NCBI GenBank assembly: GCA_003136335.1
Contig: PLEA01000430.1
Span: forward strand, 7,594 to 24,248
DNA from: Acidobacteriaceae bacterium
GTDB taxonomy: Bacteria > Acidobacteriota > Terriglobia > Terriglobales > SbA1
Direction: 5' to 3'
Length of the DNA stretch: 16,655 nucleotides
Below are positions 1-7,407 of the stretch, piece by piece; the first letter of the stretch is position 1; each line of letters begins with the position of its first letter. The notes under the pieces are model-generated. The model was not told the DNA's origin and did no database searches. It worked only from the letters and a program-made list of their open reading frames with translations. The position numbers and the translations under genes are program-made.

Positions 1-474
1 GTCGAACTCGAGTGGCTCATCGCGCAGTCGGTAAGGCTGAAAGCCGAAGTGGTTTCCGCCGACGAGCGCGAGGATGGCCTGCGCCGCGTTCTCAACCTGG
101 GCCACACTATTGGCCATGCGCTCGAAACTGAAACTGGCTACCGGCGCCTGCTACACGGCGAAGCTGTTGCCTGGGGGATAATCGCCGCCAACAACATCGC
201 GCTCAGTGTGGGCCGCACCGACAGCGTGACCGCAGGCCGCATCGCCGATGCGGTGTTGAGCCTGGGCCGTCTGCCGGAAGTGAACGTCAACTCGCGCAAG
301 ATTCTGGCCCGGCTCCAGTCCGACAAGAAAACACAGAATGGAGTGGTGCACTTCATCCTGCCGCGCGAAATTGGCAAGGTCGAAGTTGCCAGTGATGTGC
401 CCAGCAGTGCTGTGGTCGAAGCCGTCGAAGAACTGCGGCGCCTGTCGCGCGGCGGCTGGGTTTGGGGAAAATAA
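1..474 (+). CDS. aroB: 3-dehydroquinate synthase, C-terminal part
   Basis: This is the second enzyme of the shikimate pathway, converting DAHP to 3-dehydroquinate with NAD and a divalent metal in the cytoplasm. The frame is open from the first base, so the gene is cut by the window edge and about 157 codons remain; the N-terminal Rossmann part and the Glu metal ligand lie outside. The visible part carries the family core: the DERE-GLRR run, LNLGHTIGHALE and LHGEAVAWG. The first His of GHTIGH (visible residue 35) and the His of LHGE (52) are 17 residues apart, close to the two His zinc ligands known in the family. The gene ends TAA 23 bases before the DinB-like gene, in the same direction, and ubiE follows, so the three probably share a transcript. 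The identification is secure; the true start is not visible. Confidence 0.95.
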   Translation, partial: VELEWLIAQSVRLKAEVVSADEREDGLRRVLNLGHTIGHALETETGYRRLLHGEAVAWGIIAANNIALSVGRTDSVTAGRIADAVLSLGRLPEVNVNSRKILARLQSDKKTQNGVVHFILPREIGKVEVASDVPSSAVVEAVEELRRLSRGGWVWGK

Positions 475-497
475 TAAGAATCTCACGAGAAGAAAAT

Positions 498-1049
498 ATG
501 TCGGAAACAGCGCAGCAGTACATCCAGCGAATCTTGGGCCACGTAGATGGCCATGACGCAATCAAAGTGCAGCGGGCAGCCGCGGCGAAGCTGAAGAAAC
601 TGATCCTCGGACTCGCCCCGAACGAACTGAAGTGGAAGCCTGAGCCGGGGAAGTGGTCGATCGCCGAGATCATCGCGCACTTGGCCGACGTCGAGATCGT
701 GGCCAGTTGGCGGATGCGCTCGGTGCTGGGCGCGAATGGCTCGGCCATCCAGCCCTTTAACCAGGACGCGTGGGCATCCGTGTTTCAATACGGCAAGCGC
801 GATGTAAAACAATCGCTGGAAGTTTTCCGCGTGCTGCGTGAGAACAATCTCGCGATGTTGAAGGCGCTTCCGCGTGAGAGTTGGGACAACTACGGCATGC
901 ACGCCGAACGCGGCAAGGAAACCATTGCGCATTTGGCGCGAATGTTCGCCGGGCATGATACCAACCACATCCTCCAGGTCGAACGCATTACCGGGCAACT
1001 GAAAAGCGCGCGAAAGAAGAACGCACGACAGAAGAAGAAGCGAAAGTGA
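498..1049 (+). CDS. DinB-family (DinB_2-like) four-helix protein
   Basis: This 183-residue protein is of the DinB/YfiT four-helix-bundle type. Many relatives bind a divalent metal through three histidines; several act as thiol-dependent transferases, and for most the substrate is unknown. Visible signs are KWSIAEIIAHLADVE (His61) and HDTNHILQVERI (His153 and His157), spaced as expected for the metal triad. The C-terminus is a very basic lysine/arginine tail. I chose the ATG at 498 because a purine-rich GAGAAG lies just upstream. The frame also extends to an ATG at 462 inside aroB, but those 12 extra residues do not look like family sequence. The stop overlaps the GTG of ubiE by four bases (GTGA), which indicates translational coupling. 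The role in this operon is unknown. Confidence 0.85.
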   Translation: MSETAQQYIQRILGHVDGHDAIKVQRAAAAKLKKLILGLAPNELKWKPEPGKWSIAEIIAHLADVEIVASWRMRSVLGANGSAIQPFNQDAWASVFQYGKRDVKQSLEVFRVLRENNLAMLKALPRESWDNYGMHAERGKETIAHLARMFAGHDTNHILQVERITGQLKSARKKNARQKKKRK

Positions 1050-1852
1050 ATCGCGCCGGCGTGCAGGAAACCAGTGTGTTGGAAACCAGCAAATCCTCCG
1101 TAATCGGCGCCGCGCCGGAAGGCGCCACCGACCCGCGCTCCGCCGCGCGAGCCGTCCGGGAAATGTTTACCTCGATTGCGCCCCGCTACGACCTGCTCAA
1201 CCACGTGTTGTCCTTTAATATCGACCGCATGTGGTGGCGCCGCACTGCTCGCGCTTTTCGCCACATACTGGCCCGTCCCGATGCCCGTATCCTCGACCTG
1301 TGCTGCGGAACGGGAGACATGACGTTCGCCCTGCGCCGCCAAGCAGGGAAGTCTTCTCCCCGGATTCTGGGCGCAGATTTCTCTCACGCCATGCTGCAGC
1401 GTGCCACAGCGAAGTCCTCGTCGGCTGCGCAGAACGGGTCAAGGCCAAGCTGGGTCGAGGCCGACGCCCTCAGCCTCCCGTTCCCGAGTGCCCACTTCGA
1501 TCTCGTGACCTCGGCGTTCGGTCTCCGCAATCTCGCCGATTACGACGCCGGACTGACCGAGATCCTTCGTGTACTGCGTCCGGGCGGGGAGTGCGGCATC
1601 CTCGACTTCGGCGAGCCCAAAGGCGCAATGGGTACGCTCTACCGTATTTACTTCAAGCAGGTCCTGCCCCGCGTCGGCACCATGATCTCCGGCGTCCGCG
1701 GACCCTACGCCTATCTTCCCGCCTCGGTCGAGCGCTTCCCACCGCCAGAAGAAATGCTCGCGAGGATGAGCCGCGCAGGTTTTTCCGAAGCGACTTGGAC
1801 GCCCTACACCTTCGGAATCGCAGGCCTGTATCGGGGGAAAAAACTCACGTAG
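1046..1852 (+). CDS. ubiE: Demethylmenaquinone/ubiquinone C-methyltransferase
   Basis: This 268-residue SAM-dependent C-methyltransferase of the UbiE/MenG family performs the last ring methylation of menaquinone (or ubiquinone) at the membrane surface. The family N-terminal signature VREMFTSIAPRYDLLNHVLS is at residues 38-57. The SAM-binding motif LDLCCGTGD is at 83-91, followed by an acidic residue in GADFS and the GLRN motif at 159-162. LRVLRPGGE at 175-182 is the usual post-SAM helix. The GTG start overlaps the stop of the upstream gene (GTGA); the first 37 residues are unconserved-looking and a later start cannot be excluded. Menaquinone is the more likely product if the host is an acidobacterium (menG would then be the apt name). 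The last residues and the TAG stop fall inside a hairpin repeat that recurs near 16.2 kb. Confidence 0.93.
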   Translation: MNRAGVQETSVLETSKSSVIGAAPEGATDPRSAARAVREMFTSIAPRYDLLNHVLSFNIDRMWWRRTARAFRHILARPDARILDLCCGTGDMTFALRRQAGKSSPRILGADFSHAMLQRATAKSSSAAQNGSRPSWVEADALSLPFPSAHFDLVTSAFGLRNLADYDAGLTEILRVLRPGGECGILDFGEPKGAMGTLYRIYFKQVLPRVGTMISGVRGPYAYLPASVERFPPPEEMLARMSRAGFSEATWTPYTFGIAGLYRGKKLT

Positions 1853-1894
1853 CGACAGCCGCCTCGGCTGTCCCGCCGGGGCGAAGCCCGGCGG
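1846..1894. repeat. Dispersed repeat with two tandem hairpins, copy 1
   Basis: The first 27 bases (1846-1872) match 16170-16196 at 26 of 27 positions. They fold as an 8-bp perfect stem, GACAGCCG/CGGCTGTC, around a 3-base loop (1854-1872). A second hairpin follows at once: CCGCCGGG/CCCGGCGG with a 6-base loop (1873-1894). There is no U-tract, so these are not a textbook terminator, but they sit between the convergent ubiE and anti-sigma genes and could stop or stabilise transcripts from either side. The ubiE stop codon TAG (1850-1852) lies within the repeat. Confidence 0.75.
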
Positions 1895-1969
1895 CAACGC
1901 AAGAAAACGTTGTTTTGCGAAAGAGAATCACGATCTGACCGCCGAGGTCTGGTCCGAGGTCCGAAGTCC

Positions 1970-2722
1970 CTATCCAGCGTCCCGCAGCAATTTACTGAGC
2001 GCCTGAATCTCTTCCGCGCCGACATCCCCTACCACAAAATACCGCAGCCCGTTTTGCGTCCAGTTCTCTACATTAAACGATAGCGCGTGAACCGGCCCGG
2101 ACGCCAAACTCGCCGTCTCTTCTCCGCGATCCTGAAAAATGAAAACGGAAACCTCGTGCTTGCGAACCCGGTAAATCAAATGGGCCCCGGGCGTTTGTGC
2201 CACGTAGGTGACCCGCCCCCCGAGCAGCGTGAACTCTGATCCCTGCAATTCGGGCAGATTGAAGGTAAACGGAATCTTTCCCTGAAACCACGGCTTAACG
2301 GTGTGGCGATCGGTCGAAAGAACGTCTACGGGCGTCGCGCTCGCCAGGGCCGCCACGTGCAGATCGGCCAGTTCGCTGTAAACCCGCTGCCTGCGGGCAG
2401 TCTCGCGCCCCACGTATAGATTTATTCCGACCGAAAGAATCAGCACCGAGAGGGCTGGAAGGGCCAAAATCTTCCAGTGCCAGCCGGTTTCCCGGCGCGG
2501 CTTCGCAGCAACGCTCTTCGTGATCCGATTCCGCAGTTCTGCGCTGGCTGCGTAGCGCTTGCCAGCCATTTGCACGGAGCGCTTCATCTGCACTCGCTCC
2601 AGCACGTCGGCGGCACACGCCGCGCATCCCCGCAAATGCGTCCCTACTGCATTGGTTTCTGCGGGGTCGAGTTCGCCATCGGCATAAGCATCGAGCTTGC
2701 CGCGCCATTGCTCACATCCCAT
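1970..2722 (-). CDS. Zinc-finger anti-sigma factor, membrane-anchored
   Basis: This 250-residue protein looks like the inhibitor of the sigma factor encoded directly upstream. The N-terminal zinc-binding anti-sigma (ZAS) domain shows Cys3, His29, Cys33 and Cys36, the C-x25-H-x3-C-x2-C arrangement of the family, with the helix expected to wrap the sigma factor after it. A single hydrophobic segment at about 84-104 anchors the protein in the inner membrane. The remaining 145 or so residues would be outside the cytoplasm, where such proteins sense stress or are cut by proteases; this part is not a fold I can name. The start ATG lies inside the 3' end of the sigma gene, with an 11-base overlap in a different frame, so the pair is translationally coupled. 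The signal it senses cannot be told from sequence. Confidence 0.88.
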   Translation of the reverse strand: MGCEQWRGKLDAYADGELDPAETNAVGTHLRGCAACAADVLERVQMKRSVQMAGKRYAASAELRNRITKSVAAKPRRETGWHWKILALPALSVLILSVGINLYVGRETARRQRVYSELADLHVAALASATPVDVLSTDRHTVKPWFQGKIPFTFNLPELQGSEFTLLGGRVTYVAQTPGAHLIYRVRKHEVSVFIFQDRGEETASLASGPVHALSFNVENWTQNGLRYFVVGDVGAEEIQALSKLLRDAG

Positions 2723-3257
2723 GCCGCCCTCCTTCCTTATTCTTTACCAGCAACTCGCGCAGCGCCTTCCGCGCGCGAAAGAGGCGCGACATCACTGTGC
2801 CCATTGGAATGGCAAGCGTTTCTGCAATCTCCTGGTACGACATCTCCTCAACCTCACACAGCAGCAAGATCTCGCGGAAAGGAACGGGTAAATCTGCCAG
2901 CGCCTGCTGCACGGTTTCGCGGTTCGCCTGCTCGATCACGATGTTCTCAGGCGTGGTGCTTTCGGCCGGCAGCAACATTTCATCCGATTCTCCGTCGAGC
3001 GCAACCATGGTTCTCAACCCTGTTCGCGAACTCAGGAAGGAATTCCGCAAAATGCGGTATATCCACGCCCGGAAATTCGTGCCCATCTGAAAAGAAGAAA
3101 ATCCGCGCAGCGCCTTCGCATAGGTTTCCTGTACGAGGTCCTCCGCCTCCGCCGTATCCTGGGTCAGCCAGCGCGCGAAGTTATAGAGCTGATCGAACAA
3201 AGGCATGGCCAGGTCTTCAAATATTGCGGCGGATACGCGCTGTTTCTGCGCCTTCAT
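2712..3257 (-). CDS. ECF (RpoE-like) RNA polymerase sigma factor
   Basis: This 181-residue group 4 sigma factor has only regions 2 and 4. Region 2 (about 17-80) contains AEAEDLVQETYAKALRGF, which binds core polymerase and the -10 element, and NFRAWIYRILRN. Region 4 (about 113-170) ends in the helix-turn-helix YQEIAETLAIPMGTVMSRLF, which reads the -35 element. The downstream gene overlaps it and encodes its ZAS anti-sigma partner, so activity is probably controlled by release from that protein. The ATG at 3257 has no clear ribosome-binding site. An in-frame ATG at 3206 (residue 18, MPLFDQLYN) is a reasonable alternative that keeps all of region 2. An inverted repeat containing GGGAATAAAT lies 21 bases upstream of the first ATG and may be an autoregulated promoter. 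Confidence 0.92.
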   Translation of the reverse strand: MKAQKQRVSAAIFEDLAMPLFDQLYNFARWLTQDTAEAEDLVQETYAKALRGFSSFQMGTNFRAWIYRILRNSFLSSRTGLRTMVALDGESDEMLLPAESTTPENIVIEQANRETVQQALADLPVPFREILLLCEVEEMSYQEIAETLAIPMGTVMSRLFRARKALRELLVKNKEGGRHGM

Positions 3258-3278
3258 ACGTAAACCAGTCCCACGCTA

Positions 3279-3319
3279 ATTTATTCCCTCGCTCACGGCA
3301 AATTTTAGAGAGAATAAAT
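3279..3319. promoter_or_regulatory. Inverted repeat upstream of the ECF sigma gene
   Basis: Two 12-base arms, 3279-3290 and 3308-3319, are inverted copies of each other at 11 of 12 positions with a 17-base spacer. Toward the sigma gene the near arm reads GAGGGAATAAAT, resembling the GGAA-type -35 elements used by many ECF sigma factors. The far arm gives a similar sequence pointing the other way. This may be an operator or back-to-back promoter elements. The rest of 3258-3490 shows no gene. Confidence 0.45.
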
Positions 3320-3490
3320 CTGCAGTCTCCCGGTTCCCGCCGTGCCGCCAAAGGTAAGGATGTGGGCCGTCCTGTACGAAGTCCGCTCCGAATACGCGCA
3401 AATGCTTACGGTTTTATTTTTATTGATCAACGGTCGGGGCATATCGTCGCTGGATGCAGTCCTTGGGAAAGGACGCGAAGAGATTCCGAG

Positions 3491-4552
3491 TCAACTCGTG
3501 GCCGCGTCGCGGCGAAAAGAATCCGCGAACGCGTCGGTGATGGTGTAGCGGATCACGTGCTCGTATTCCGGGCCCAGGAACCGGCGCAGGCGATCGGTGT
3601 TCATAATGTATTCTCCGGTCATGTAAGGGACCGCTTCGGGCGGAATGGCAGAAATCTTATGCTTCCACAAAAATTTCAGTACTTGCCGCATCGCCCACTT
3701 TCCCGGGACGCGCACCAGTTTTGCCTGTGCCATCTCCACGCAGCGCCCGAAGGTCAGAGGCTCGCCGCGCCCGGCAACGTTCAATACGGTCAGGCGCTGC
3801 GTCTCCGGCTCGCGCTGCAGGATGTGGCGAATCAGTCGCGCCATGTCGTCGACATGGACAAACTGAATCTTGTTGTCGAGGTACTGCTGGCCGCGGGGAA
3901 ACATGCAGGGTAGGCGCTTGCCTGCTTTGCGCATTTTCTCGGCCCGCGCGCTCTCGCCGTTGGGCGTGCCGCGGAACGCTCCCATCAGATAATTCTCCAC
4001 GCTCGCGCCGGCAAATATGTGCGGCCGCAAGATATACGCACTGCATCCGCGCAAGGAGTGGGAGCGCGTTTGCACTACTTCATCCGACTGCTTCTTATGT
4101 ATGGCGTAGGGCAGGGTGTGCGCCGCCAGCAAGGATTCTTCCGTCGCCGGCGCCGGCAGATTCGGCCCATACGCGGAGACGCTGCTGGGAAAGATGAACT
4201 GCTTGACCCCGTCGTCGGTCGCGCGATTGGCCTCGGTAACCGCTTCCATTACGCGCGCCGTCCCCGCCACATTGATCTGCCACATGCGCTCCACGTCAAC
4301 CACGCCCGTACGCACGGGATCAATCACGAATGCAAGGTGAACCACCGCGTAGGCGTGCGTGTCCCGAAGAAGCTCATACAAAACCCTGGTAGACGATTCC
4401 TGGCCCAGATCGAGGCGCTCAAACTGCAACTCGGAGTCGGCTCGGGGCGGACTCACGTCCACCCCAATCACCGAGTAGCTCCCCAGCAGCGGCAGTAGCC
4501 TCGAGCCCAGGTTGCCCGACACACCGGTCACGACGACGACTGGTTTCGCCAT
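3491..4552 (-). CDS. NAD-dependent epimerase/dehydratase (extended SDR)
   Basis: This 353-residue extended short-chain dehydrogenase/reductase probably acts on a nucleotide sugar or similar substrate in the cytoplasm. The N-terminal Rossmann motif TGVSGNLG is at residues 9-16, followed by an acidic residue after the second strand (VIGVD), which favours NAD(H). The catalytic set is visible: SSVSAYG at 123-129 and Tyr149-x3-Lys153 in YAIHK. FVHVDDMARLI (about 231-241) is the usual late SDR motif. The C-terminal third, which determines substrate, gives no specific hint. The ATG overlaps the TAA of the parvulin-like gene by one base (TAATG), so the two are translated together; why a sugar epimerase is paired with a foldase is unclear. 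The length is normal and the gene is intact. Confidence 0.85.
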   Translation of the reverse strand: MAKPVVVVTGVSGNLGSRLLPLLGSYSVIGVDVSPPRADSELQFERLDLGQESSTRVLYELLRDTHAYAVVHLAFVIDPVRTGVVDVERMWQINVAGTARVMEAVTEANRATDDGVKQFIFPSSVSAYGPNLPAPATEESLLAAHTLPYAIHKKQSDEVVQTRSHSLRGCSAYILRPHIFAGASVENYLMGAFRGTPNGESARAEKMRKAGKRLPCMFPRGQQYLDNKIQFVHVDDMARLIRHILQREPETQRLTVLNVAGRGEPLTFGRCVEMAQAKLVRVPGKWAMRQVLKFLWKHKISAIPPEAVPYMTGEYIMNTDRLRRFLGPEYEHVIRYTITDAFADSFRRDAATS

Positions 4553-5784
4553 TAGTTCGGCTGTGCGGCCGGAGGTTGCGCCGGCGGTGGTGTTGGCGGC
4601 TGGCTCGCCGGAGCCATTGGGCTAGGAGCATTGCGTGGATTTTGATTTCGCGGCGGAGGCGCCCTCTGACCGGGACGCATGGGGCCTCCGATCACTCCAC
4701 CCGGCGACGACAGCGCCGGCGGCCCAAAATACGCCTCGTTGGTTTCGACCTTGAACGAGCTATTCAGCTTGTCCGTCATTTCTTTCATGCGATCATTTTG
4801 CAACTTGCTGTGAATTTCGGTCGTCACCTGATCGAGCGGAATCGCACTCTTGCTGTTCACTTTATAAATGAAGTGCCCGCCCGCATCATTGATGACCTGC
4901 GAAACCTCGCCAGCCTTCAAATCGAATACCGCAGCCTGTGCTGGGGGCAAACCTGTGCGGCGCAGGCTGGGCAAGTTTACCGTCGAAGGCTCGATTTTCA
5001 TGCCGGCGGCGGCGAACGCCTCTTTCTGCAGTTTCACGAAATCTTCCCCGGCCGCGGCGCGAGCCCGCAAGCTCTCGGCCAGTTGCGTCATCGCCTGCTC
5101 GGCCTCATCAGCCTTGGTTTTCTGCTCGGCCTGTTTGGCTTTCTGCGCTTCCTCGCTCAGCTTTTCGTTCTTCTCGTCTTCTAGCTTGGCCTCTGGTTCG
5201 GCCTGTTTGGTGCGCGGCACAAACAGCCGGTCTACATTCAGTTGCTCGTAGGTATCGGCATGTTCCTGGTAATACTTCTCAATCTCCTGCGGCGGAATCT
5301 TCGCCGCTTCGTCTTGAATGTTTTGCTGCAGCTCCCGGGTCAGAATCTGCATCTTCAGGACCTTGACCCGATCTTCAAACTGCGGAGTCTTGTCCAGGCC
5401 TTTCTTCTTGGCCTCGTTCGACATTGCGATCCACTGCGGCAGCAGGCCAGCCAATTGTTTCCTCATCTGCGGCGTTACGTTGGGGGCGAGATGACTGGCC
5501 AGTTTCTCAAACTCGGCTTTAGTAACTACCGTCTTGCAATCGGCCGCCGGGGATTTTGCCGACGACGACTTCGGCGCGGTTGCTGGCTTCGCCGCCATTC
5601 CCTTGGCTGCGGCTGTCCCGGGCTGCGCCGAACATACTCCCACTACTGTGATTACCGCCGCCGTGGGCGGAACTGCAGCCGAAGTATCCGCCGGCGCCGA
5701 TTGCGGCGGGGGCGGGGTGCCCGGCGCCGCTTGTCCCCAAGCCAGCGTCCCCAACAAAACACACATCAGCCAGCTCTTACGCAT
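4552..5784 (-). CDS. SurA/parvulin-like exported peptidyl-prolyl isomerase
   Basis: This 410-residue protein probably folds or escorts exported proteins in the periplasm. It begins with a signal peptide (MRKSWLMCVLLGTLAWGQA, cleavage near 18-20), then a proline/alanine-rich linker to about residue 80. A SurA_N-like helical segment follows (about 85-170; EFEKLASHLAPNVTPQMRK). A parvulin-type rotamase region runs from about 178 to 312, ending FDLKAGEVSQVINDAGGHFIYKV, the usual GEVS-x-V...G-x-H-I-x-K pattern. A charged, probably coiled-coil stretch (about 196-238, rich in K, E, Q and A) is inserted in this domain. The last 50 residues are very rich in proline, with many PP pairs. A GGAGG ribosome-binding site (5794-5798) precedes the ATG. 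Catalytic activity is uncertain because the insertion may alter the active site. Confidence 0.82.
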   Translation of the reverse strand: MRKSWLMCVLLGTLAWGQAAPGTPPPPQSAPADTSAAVPPTAAVITVVGVCSAQPGTAAAKGMAAKPATAPKSSSAKSPAADCKTVVTKAEFEKLASHLAPNVTPQMRKQLAGLLPQWIAMSNEAKKKGLDKTPQFEDRVKVLKMQILTRELQQNIQDEAAKIPPQEIEKYYQEHADTYEQLNVDRLFVPRTKQAEPEAKLEDEKNEKLSEEAQKAKQAEQKTKADEAEQAMTQLAESLRARAAAGEDFVKLQKEAFAAAGMKIEPSTVNLPSLRRTGLPPAQAAVFDLKAGEVSQVINDAGGHFIYKVNSKSAIPLDQVTTEIHSKLQNDRMKEMTDKLNSSFKVETNEAYFGPPALSSPGGVIGGPMRPGQRAPPPRNQNPRNAPSPMAPASQPPTPPPAQPPAAQPN

Positions 5785-5939
5785 AACTTATTTCCTCCAG
5801 GATTGGTCCTTCAGAAAGTTGAAAATGCCAAGCACCAAATCCTAGCACAAGCCGCAGCGTTTGCCGTCTGCCGGTGAACGCAAGAGTGCCGGGCGCGATT
5901 TGCTTGGCGCTTTCCGCTCCCAGCGGCGATAATTCCTGC

Positions 5940-7370
5940 ATGTCGGGGAACCCCGCCATTCCTTCATCAGAATTGATGCGCGCCGAGAAGCGCGCGGCCG
6001 CTGGCAGCTCCGTTCTGGCCGCGGTGGTCATTACTGGGCTCAAGGTTGTAGTCGGATTCAGCACGGGAAGCCTTGGCATCCTTTCCGAAGCCGCGCATTC
6101 CGGGCTCGATTTGATCGCCTCGCTTCTCACATTTTTCTCCGTCGGCGTCTCCGACAAGCCCGCGGACGCCGACCATCAGTACGGCCACGGCAAAGTCGAG
6201 AATTTCTCCGCGTTCGTCGAAACCGCCCTGCTGCTGCTGACCTGTGCCTGGATTATTTATGAAGCCGCGTTGCGTCTGTTTTTTCGCCGCATTGAAATCG
6301 AGCCCTCCATCGCGGCTTTTGCCGTGATGCTGTTCTCCATGGGGCTCGACTGGTGGCGCTCGCGCGTGCTCGGCCGCATCGCCAACAAATATGACAGCCA
6401 GGCGCTGGAAGCCGACGCGCTGCACTTCTCCACCGACATCTGGTCCGCCGGCGTGGTCGTGCTCGGACTGATCCTGGTTCTTATCGGCCGCACCTATCGC
6501 GTCGACTGGCTGCGCGGCTCTGATCCTATCGCCGCTCTCTTCGTGGCCGGCGTCGTAGTTTCCGTGAGTTGGCGCCTGGCTCGCCGCACCGTTGACGCTC
6601 TGCTCGACGCCGCGCCACCGGGCGTACGATCCAAGATCTACGACGCGGTCTTGCGCGTCGACGGCGTTCTCGAAGTCGATCGCATACGCATCCGCAAAGC
6701 CGGGAACCGCTATTTCGCCGATCTCGCCGTAGGGCTGGCGCGCACCGTGACCTTCCAGCGCTCCGGCCAGTTGGCCTCCGCGGTGTCCGAGGCGGTTCAC
6801 CGCATCCTGCCCAATTCCGACGTCACCGTGCAGCCGCTCCCGCGCGCGCAACGTTCGGAGAATATTTTTGATCGCATCCGGGCCGCCGCCACCGACAAAA
6901 ATCTCAACGTGCATGACATCAGTGTCCAGGATTTTGCCGGTCGCCTGCACGTCGAGCAGCATGTGGAACTCGACGAGCGCATGACCCTCAAGCACGCCCA
7001 CGATCAAGTTACCGAACTCGAAGCTGACATGCGCCGCGACGTCCCCGAAATTTCCGACATTCTCACCCACATCGAGAGCGAGCCGGCCACCATCGAAAAA
7101 TCTGAAGAAGTAGTGAGCGACGCGGAACTCGAGCATCGCCTCAAAGCCGTGGCCTCGCAATTTCCCGAGGTCCTCGACGTTCACGACTTCGTCGTCAAGC
7201 GCGTGCGCGGGCGCATGTATATCTCTTGTCATTGCACTCTGTCAGACGATCTCTCTCTGGCACGCGTGCACGACATCCAGACCGAACTGGAAATCCGCTT
7301 CAAGCAGGACGCGCCCGAATTGTTCCGCGTCCTGATTCACCCCGAGCCCAGCACGGATAACCGGAGGTAG
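5940..7370 (+). CDS. Cation diffusion facilitator exporter with three C-terminal domains
   Basis: This is a CDF-family proton/metal antiporter in the inner membrane, most likely exporting zinc or a similar divalent ion. Residues are numbered from the ATG at 5940 (476 aa). The six-helix membrane domain spans about 20-220. The metal site is of the HD-HD type: His53-x3-Asp57 (HSGLD) in helix 2 and His162-x3-Asp166 (HFSTD) in helix 5, with the signature HQYGHGKVE at 79-87. Beyond the membrane domain lie three successive segments of about 70-75 residues (roughly 231-300, 308-382 and 394-468), each resembling the cytoplasmic dimerisation domain; most CDF proteins have one. No strong ribosome-binding site decides the start: the frame is open from a GTG at 5874, and an ATG at 5976 is also possible. 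It diverges from the parvulin gene. Confidence 0.9.
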   Translation: MSGNPAIPSSELMRAEKRAAAGSSVLAAVVITGLKVVVGFSTGSLGILSEAAHSGLDLIASLLTFFSVGVSDKPADADHQYGHGKVENFSAFVETALLLLTCAWIIYEAALRLFFRRIEIEPSIAAFAVMLFSMGLDWWRSRVLGRIANKYDSQALEADALHFSTDIWSAGVVVLGLILVLIGRTYRVDWLRGSDPIAALFVAGVVVSVSWRLARRTVDALLDAAPPGVRSKIYDAVLRVDGVLEVDRIRIRKAGNRYFADLAVGLARTVTFQRSGQLASAVSEAVHRILPNSDVTVQPLPRAQRSENIFDRIRAAATDKNLNVHDISVQDFAGRLHVEQHVELDERMTLKHAHDQVTELEADMRRDVPEISDILTHIESEPATIEKSEEVVSDAELEHRLKAVASQFPEVLDVHDFVVKRVRGRMYISCHCTLSDDLSLARVHDIQTELEIRFKQDAPELFRVLIHPEPSTDNRR

Positions 7371-7372
7371 GT

Positions 7373-7388
7373 TGTGACATCCGTCACA
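7373..7388. promoter_or_regulatory. CRP/FNR-class palindrome TGTGA-N6-TCACA
   Basis: TGTGACATCCGTCACA is a perfect 6+6 base palindrome with a 4-base centre and fits the TGTGA-N6-TCACA consensus of CRP-type regulators exactly. It lies 3 bases after the CDF stop and 50 bases before the four-helix-bundle gene, so it could act on the plus-strand run through osmC. A small transcript-end hairpin is the alternative reading. No promoter can be assigned with confidence beside it. Confidence 0.45.
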
Positions 7389-7407
7389 GACAGGGTGGCG
7401 CGAATGT

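Noticed and set aside
2477..3913. A 478-codon plus-strand open frame across the sigma/anti-sigma region
   Set aside because: It lies opposite two well-recognised genes and part of the epimerase, has low-complexity Pro/Arg/Ser-rich composition and no family motif; it is a shadow of GC-rich coding DNA.
5967..7232. A 421-codon minus-strand open frame opposite the CDF gene
   Set aside because: The sense strand has a clear CDF protein with all motifs; the antisense product is Asp/Gly/His-rich without any fold signal.
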